This document shows, piece after piece, positions 12,200 through 15,450 of a DNA stretch of 15,450 nt; within the stretch, counting starts at the first letter, position 1, and every line of letters starts with the position of its first letter. This DNA comes from Parcubacteria group bacterium CG11_big_fil_rev_8_21_14_0_20_39_14. Its GTDB lineage: Bacteria; Patescibacteriota; Minisyncoccia; Minisyncoccales; GCA-002787255. The notes beneath the pieces are model-generated. The model saw only the letters and a list, made by a program, of their open reading frames with translations, ran no database searches and was not told where the DNA came from. Location of the stretch: assembly GCA_002787255.1 (NCBI GenBank), contig PCWD01000025.1:1-15450 (forward strand), written 5' to 3'. The position numbers and the translations under genes were made by a program.

Positions 12200-12228
12200 T
12201 TGACAAATGAAAGTGGATGTGCTATTAA
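12200..12228 (+). promoter_or_regulatory. Strong sigma70 promoter before membrane protein/epimerase pair
   Basis: TTGACA (12200-12205), a 17-base spacer, and TATTAA (12223-12228) preceded by an extended -10 TGC. Transcription would begin near 12235, leaving a leader of about 45 bases with a Shine-Dalgarno. It starts 17 bases after the FemAB-type stop and should drive both following genes. Confidence 0.75.
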
Positions 12229-12279
12229 TAGTTAGTACCTTAAAATTGGCAGGAAAAGTAAAAGAAGGAGGGTATCTTG

Positions 12280-12765
12280 ATGAACTACTTAATAAACCGA
12301 AGGAAAGAATTTGGCGAAGCCGCTTATTTTAGTTTTATTCTTGACCCGTTTTTACTGCTCGGTTTGGGAGTGTTTATTGTCTGGCTGACGGTCAGAAAAC
12401 TTTACCGCCGCTTTGGCAGAAACAAGTTTTTTATCCCGGGTTTATTTATTTTTTGCCTTATTTCTTTTTGGTTAGTTGCCGGAGCCGGTCTTTATCTCGA
12501 TAATCTGAATTTCTCGTTTTTGGGGAAAGCCGGTGAGGGAAACCATTTTATGTGGAATTCCGGCTGTGAAATTTTGGGAATTGAACCCTTTGTTGACACC
12601 GCCGCGCCGACTTATGCCCAACCTTTTGGTTTTTGGAACCTTTTAGCCACTTTTCTTTTTGTTGTTTTGTATCCTTTGATTTTATATTTTGGAGTTATCC
12701 TTGGTTATATTCTTTTTGGCCGAACCGAAAATCAAACCGGCCTGATTGAACTGCTAAAACCCTGA
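12280..12765 (+). CDS. Hypothetical integral membrane protein
   Basis: 161 residues from ATG 12280, not recognised. ATG 12280 is preferred over TTG 12277 because GGAGGG (12267-12272) lies at seven bases. Hydrophobic segments are near residues 19-38, 50-72 and 118-147 (long enough for one to two helices). A hydrophilic loop at about 73-117 holds Cys96, His89 and GCEILGIEPFVDT, probably extracytoplasmic. Basic residues KLYRRFGRNK (40-49) between the first two helices suggest a cytoplasmic side there. It precedes the epimerase gene by 22 bases, behind a shared promoter and with an equally strong Shine-Dalgarno, so the two likely act together in envelope sugar or lipid modification. Confidence 0.8.
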   Translation: MNYLINRRKEFGEAAYFSFILDPFLLLGLGVFIVWLTVRKLYRRFGRNKFFIPGLFIFCLISFWLVAGAGLYLDNLNFSFLGKAGEGNHFMWNSGCEILGIEPFVDTAAPTYAQPFGFWNLLATFLFVVLYPLILYFGVILGYILFGRTENQTGLIELLKP

Positions 12766-12787
12766 AATTATAAAAAAGGAGGGCGAA

Positions 12788-13894
12788 ATGGACCAAAAAC
12801 TTGCCCTGGTAACCGGCGCTTGCGGATTTATCGGCTCCCATATGGTTGATTATTTAATAAGTCAGGGGTATAAAGTTCGAGCGACTGATTTATATTTCGC
12901 CCCGAAAACTTATTTAAATGAAAAAGCGGAATTTGTTCCGGCTGATATTGTAGAAAAGGAAGAAATTTATCCCCTGCTTGAGGATGTTGATGTGGTTTTC
13001 CATCTGGCCGCTGTCTTTGATTTTTCCGCTTCCAGAGAATTAACTTATTTAGTCAATGTGGTTGGCACCCAAAATCTATTGGAAGCGTCAAAGGATTTTC
13101 CCAAAATTAAAGGAATTGTTGTCTGGAGCACCGGAGCGTTTTATGATGCTTATAATTGGCCTGGAATAATATTTTCTGAAGAAAGTCCCGTAGAGCCAAA
13201 AAATTTTTATGAGCTTTCAAAACTTGAACAGGAAAGAATGGCTCTAAAATACGCTCAAAAGTATAATTTACCCATCACGGTTATCCGGCCATCCGCTGTT
13301 TATGGAACCAAAAGTCAATATGGAGCGGCCTTGATAATTTTATATATGCTCAAAGGGCAGATTTCTTTCGTTTTTGGAAAGGGAGATAAGGCGGCGGCAA
13401 TGGTTCATGTTTTGGATGTTGTCAGAGCCGCCGAGTTTCTTTCCAAAATTCCCGAGGCGGTTGGTGAAGTTTATAATTTAGCCGATGATTCAAGGGACTC
13501 GGTTGAAGCTCTATTATACTTTCTTTCAAGCCAGATTCCCGATGCCAAAATATACTTCCATTTACCCGGTTTTCTGATTCGTTTGTTTGCAAAATATTCT
13601 AAATTAATCAGTAAAATCTTTAACAGACCTCAAAAAATTGAAGAAGGCGCAATTGATTATATTTTAAACCCATTTTTGATGGATAATAGAAAAATCAAAG
13701 CGCTTGGTTTTGAGTTTAACTACCCGGATGTTAAATTGGGAATGAAGGATGTAATTGACTGGTATTTAAAATTTTTGGGCCCCTCTCAAAACGAAACCAA
13801 AAAATTATTAGAGTTGACAAAACTGGTTAAAAAATCGCAATACTGTTATCAGGAAGAACTCTATAGATTAAGAGAGCTTTTGAAAAAAAATTAA
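12788..13894 (+). CDS. NAD-dependent epimerase/dehydratase (extended SDR)
   Basis: 368 residues with a strong Shine-Dalgarno AAAGGAGGG (12775-12783). The Rossmann motif TGACGFIGSHMVDYL (9-23) has GxxGxxG; Asp34 follows the second strand and favours NAD(H). FHLAAVFD (71-78), the active-site YELSK (Tyr141, Lys145) and IRPSAVYG (166-173) complete the extended SDR pattern. Substrates are usually nucleotide sugars, but hydroxysteroid-dehydrogenase-like members look similar. The C-terminal 40 residues (ETKKLLELTKLVKKSQYCYQ onward) form a charged helix beyond the usual domain. A terminator follows directly. Confidence 0.88.
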   Translation: MDQKLALVTGACGFIGSHMVDYLISQGYKVRATDLYFAPKTYLNEKAEFVPADIVEKEEIYPLLEDVDVVFHLAAVFDFSASRELTYLVNVVGTQNLLEASKDFPKIKGIVVWSTGAFYDAYNWPGIIFSEESPVEPKNFYELSKLEQERMALKYAQKYNLPITVIRPSAVYGTKSQYGAALIILYMLKGQISFVFGKGDKAAAMVHVLDVVRAAEFLSKIPEAVGEVYNLADDSRDSVEALLYFLSSQIPDAKIYFHLPGFLIRLFAKYSKLISKIFNRPQKIEEGAIDYILNPFLMDNRKIKALGFEFNYPDVKLGMKDVIDWYLKFLGPSQNETKKLLELTKLVKKSQYCYQEELYRLRELLKKN

Positions 13895-13910
13895 GTTTTA
13901 ACAAAGGCAC

Positions 13911-13940
13911 AAAGGCGCAAAAATTTTGCGCCTTTCTTTC
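13911..13940 (+). terminator. Rho-independent terminator after epimerase
   Basis: AAAGGCGC (13911-13918) pairs with GCGCCTTT (13928-13935); AAAA/TTTT in the loop can extend it to 12 base pairs. CTTTC-type T-rich sequence follows. It begins 17 bases after the stop. Confidence 0.8.
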
Positions 13941-13968
13941 TTGTTTAATCTAAAAAAAATGATACAAT
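13941..13968 (+). promoter_or_regulatory. Promoter for leaderless histidine kinase mRNA
   Basis: TTGTTT (13941-13946), a 16-base spacer, then extended -10 TGATACAAT (13960-13968). Only six bases separate the -10 from the ATG at 13975, so transcription should begin at or next to the start codon. There is no Shine-Dalgarno. Confidence 0.7.
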
Positions 13969-13974
13969 AGAATA

Positions 13975-15450
13975 ATGTTCAGCTTGACTTTTCATATTTT
14001 GGTTTATTTAAGCTTGGGGTTTGTTGCCTCCATTTTGGGTTCAATAATTTTTCTTCGGAATAAAAAGGATACGGTTTATCGAACATTTGGTCTGTTAAAT
14101 TTGGGAATTGTGATTTGGGCTTTTGGATGCGTAGCCTGGCTTTTTCAGGACAATGAATCTTTAGCTCTTTTTTGGACAAGAATTTTTAGTATCGGGTCCA
14201 CTTTAATCCCGGTTTTTTTATTGCACTGGATTTTAGCTTTCTTAAAAAAAGACCAAAAATTTAAAAGAATATTAAAAATCTGTTATATTGTATCCTGCGT
14301 TTTCCTTTTGTTCAGTTTTACGCCTTTCTATATAAAGGGGGTGAAACCGATGCTGTTTTTTCCCTTTTGGCCCCAAGCTGGAATGGTTTATTTTTTGCAT
14401 TTAATTTTAAGTTATTTGGGGATGTCGGCCTTTGGGTTTTATCAGCTTTTTTTGGCTTACCGAAGAGCCGCCGGAGATACTCTTGTGCAGACAAAATATG
14501 TAATTTTCGGATTAATTTTGGGTTTGGGCGGCGGAGCGACTAACTTTCCTTTAATGTTCGGGTTTTCTCTCCCCTTTCCGCCTTTAAATTTTCTGATTAT
14601 TGCTTATCCTCTTGTTTTCAGTTATGCGATGCTTAAATATAAATTTATGGACATTAAGATAATTTTAACGGAATTTTTGATTTTTTTATTAGGAGCCCTT
14701 CTTTTATTGGAAATATTTTTATCCCAGTCCCTAAACTTAATTGTTTATAAATCGGGAATTTTAATTTTCTTTGGAATTTTTGGTTACCTTCTTGTAAGAA
14801 GTGTTTACGAAGAAATAAAAACAAAGGAAAGGGTTGAGGCCCTTTCTCAGAAATTACAAAAAGCTTATCAAGAGCTAAAAAGAGTAGATTTGGCAAAATC
14901 AGAATTTATTTCAATCGCCTCCCATCAGCTTCGCACTCCCCTAACCGTTATTAAAGGTTATGTTTCCCTTCTGCTTGATAAAAAATACGGGGATGCCAAA
15001 AGGGCAGACGAAATGTTGAAAAATATTTATTTATCAAATGAAAGATTGATAAAATTGATTAATGATTTGCTGGATTTATCTAAAATAGAGTTGGGTAAAA
15101 TGCAGTTTGATTTTAAAGAAATCTCTTTTGAGAACATTATTGACAGCGTTGTCAGGGAATTAGAAATTGTTGCCAAAAACAAAGCTCTGTATTTAAAATG
15201 GGAAAAGCCAGAAAATCTGCCAAAAATTTTGGGTGATTTTGACAAGCTTCGTCAGGTAGTTTTGAATGTTGTGGATAATGCGATAAAATATACCAGAGAA
15301 GGCGGACTCACAATAAATCTCAAGCATCAACTGTCAGGTGGTAAAAATGTAATTTTGGCAGAATTTTCTGATACGGGTATGGGCATAAAAAAGGATGAAC
15401 TTGAGGCAATTTTTAAAGGGTTTGACAGGGGCAGCTATGTTCAAAAAACC
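13975..15450 (+). CDS. 7TM-type sensor histidine kinase (3' end outside window)
   Basis: 492 codons are open to the last base, so the gene is truncated by the window. The N-terminal ~275 residues hold about seven to eight hydrophobic segments (for example VYLSLGFVASILGSIIF at 10-26), resembling the 7TM sensory region found in many histidine kinases. A predicted coiled linker (287-310) leads to the dimerisation/phosphoacceptor helix SIASHQLRTPLTVIKGY with phospho-accepting His317, then the ATPase domain with N box NVVDNAIKYT (431-440) and G1 box DTGMGI (466-471). It would autophosphorylate and pass phosphate to a response regulator, which should lie downstream. The signal is unknown; the envelope gene neighbourhood makes wall or membrane sensing plausible. 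Confidence 0.93.
   Translation, partial: MFSLTFHILVYLSLGFVASILGSIIFLRNKKDTVYRTFGLLNLGIVIWAFGCVAWLFQDNESLALFWTRIFSIGSTLIPVFLLHWILAFLKKDQKFKRILKICYIVSCVFLLFSFTPFYIKGVKPMLFFPFWPQAGMVYFLHLILSYLGMSAFGFYQLFLAYRRAAGDTLVQTKYVIFGLILGLGGGATNFPLMFGFSLPFPPLNFLIIAYPLVFSYAMLKYKFMDIKIILTEFLIFLLGALLLLEIFLSQSLNLIVYKSGILIFFGIFGYLLVRSVYEEIKTKERVEALSQKLQKAYQELKRVDLAKSEFISIASHQLRTPLTVIKGYVSLLLDKKYGDAKRADEMLKNIYLSNERLIKLINDLLDLSKIELGKMQFDFKEISFENIIDSVVRELEIVAKNKALYLKWEKPENLPKILGDFDKLRQVVLNVVDNAIKYTREGGLTINLKHQLSGGKNVILAEFSDTGMGIKKDELEAIFKGFDRGSYVQKT

Noticed and set aside
1..15450. Alternative genetic code (TGA as glycine)
   Set aside because: Several genes end in TGA at the position expected from family length, and no in-frame TGA interrupts a conserved domain.

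Overview
The window reads as an ordinary chromosomal segment of a Patescibacteria (Candidate Phyla Radiation) bacterium, most likely of the Parcubacteria type. This rests on a low-GC background, short intergenic gaps crowded with palindromes and short CAAATATC/CGCTGATT/ATGCGAAT repeats, a PaaX/Cas2-like regulator, membrane-anchored MurF-like and FemAB-like proteins, and secreted proteins with lineage-style repeats. TGA is used as a stop codon (for example at 10459-10461 and 12763-12765), which argues against the code-25 groups (Gracilibacteria, Absconditabacteria). No rRNA, tRNA, transposase or CRISPR array was recognised.

Layout. 1-1953: 3' part of a large secreted or surface protein with beta-type domains and four C-terminal repeats of about 50 residues. 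1954-2353: a 400-base non-coding stretch with microrepeats, a strong terminator, a CGGCCG palindrome, an extended -10 promoter and a hairpin leader. 2354-5155: a secreted protein fusing a zinc amidase (PGRP/Amidase_2), five to six copies of the same repeat found in its upstream neighbour, and a SpoIID domain. 5259-6053: alpha/beta hydrolase. 6129-7829: membrane-anchored MurF-like ligase. 7830-8121: structured non-coding DNA. On the minus strand, 8932-8122 holds two small membrane proteins behind a near-consensus promoter. Back on plus: 8971-10461 DegT-type aminotransferase carrying several insertions; 10520-11050 PaaX/Cas2-like winged-helix protein; 11128-12183 FemAB-type aminoacyltransferase; 12280-12765 unknown membrane protein; 12788-13894 NAD-dependent epimerase; 13975-15450 7TM-type sensor histidine kinase cut off by the window end.

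Functionally this is a cell-envelope neighbourhood: peptidoglycan precursor ligation (MurF-like), peptide bridge addition (FemAB), peptidoglycan hydrolysis (amidase plus SpoIID), sugar-nucleotide modification (aminotransferase, epimerase) and a sensor kinase.

The most interesting signals lie between and inside the genes. (1) The PaaX/Cas2-like gene is bracketed by two 34-base copies of one CGGCCG-centred element in inverted orientation, with compensatory changes in the palindrome; a third, weaker copy lies before the amidase-SpoIID gene. They may be operators of a cell-wall regulon or the ends of a small mobile unit. (2) At least four genes carry palindromic or short-repeat insertions that keep the reading frame, reminiscent of Rickettsia palindromic elements. 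(3) An amidase and a SpoIID domain, which normally act in sequence as separate proteins, are in one polypeptide, joined through repeats shared with the neighbouring protein and followed by a linker encoded with a nine-G tract. (4) Genes split into a leaderless-looking class without Shine-Dalgarno sequence and a class with TTGACA promoters and strong Shine-Dalgarno sequences.
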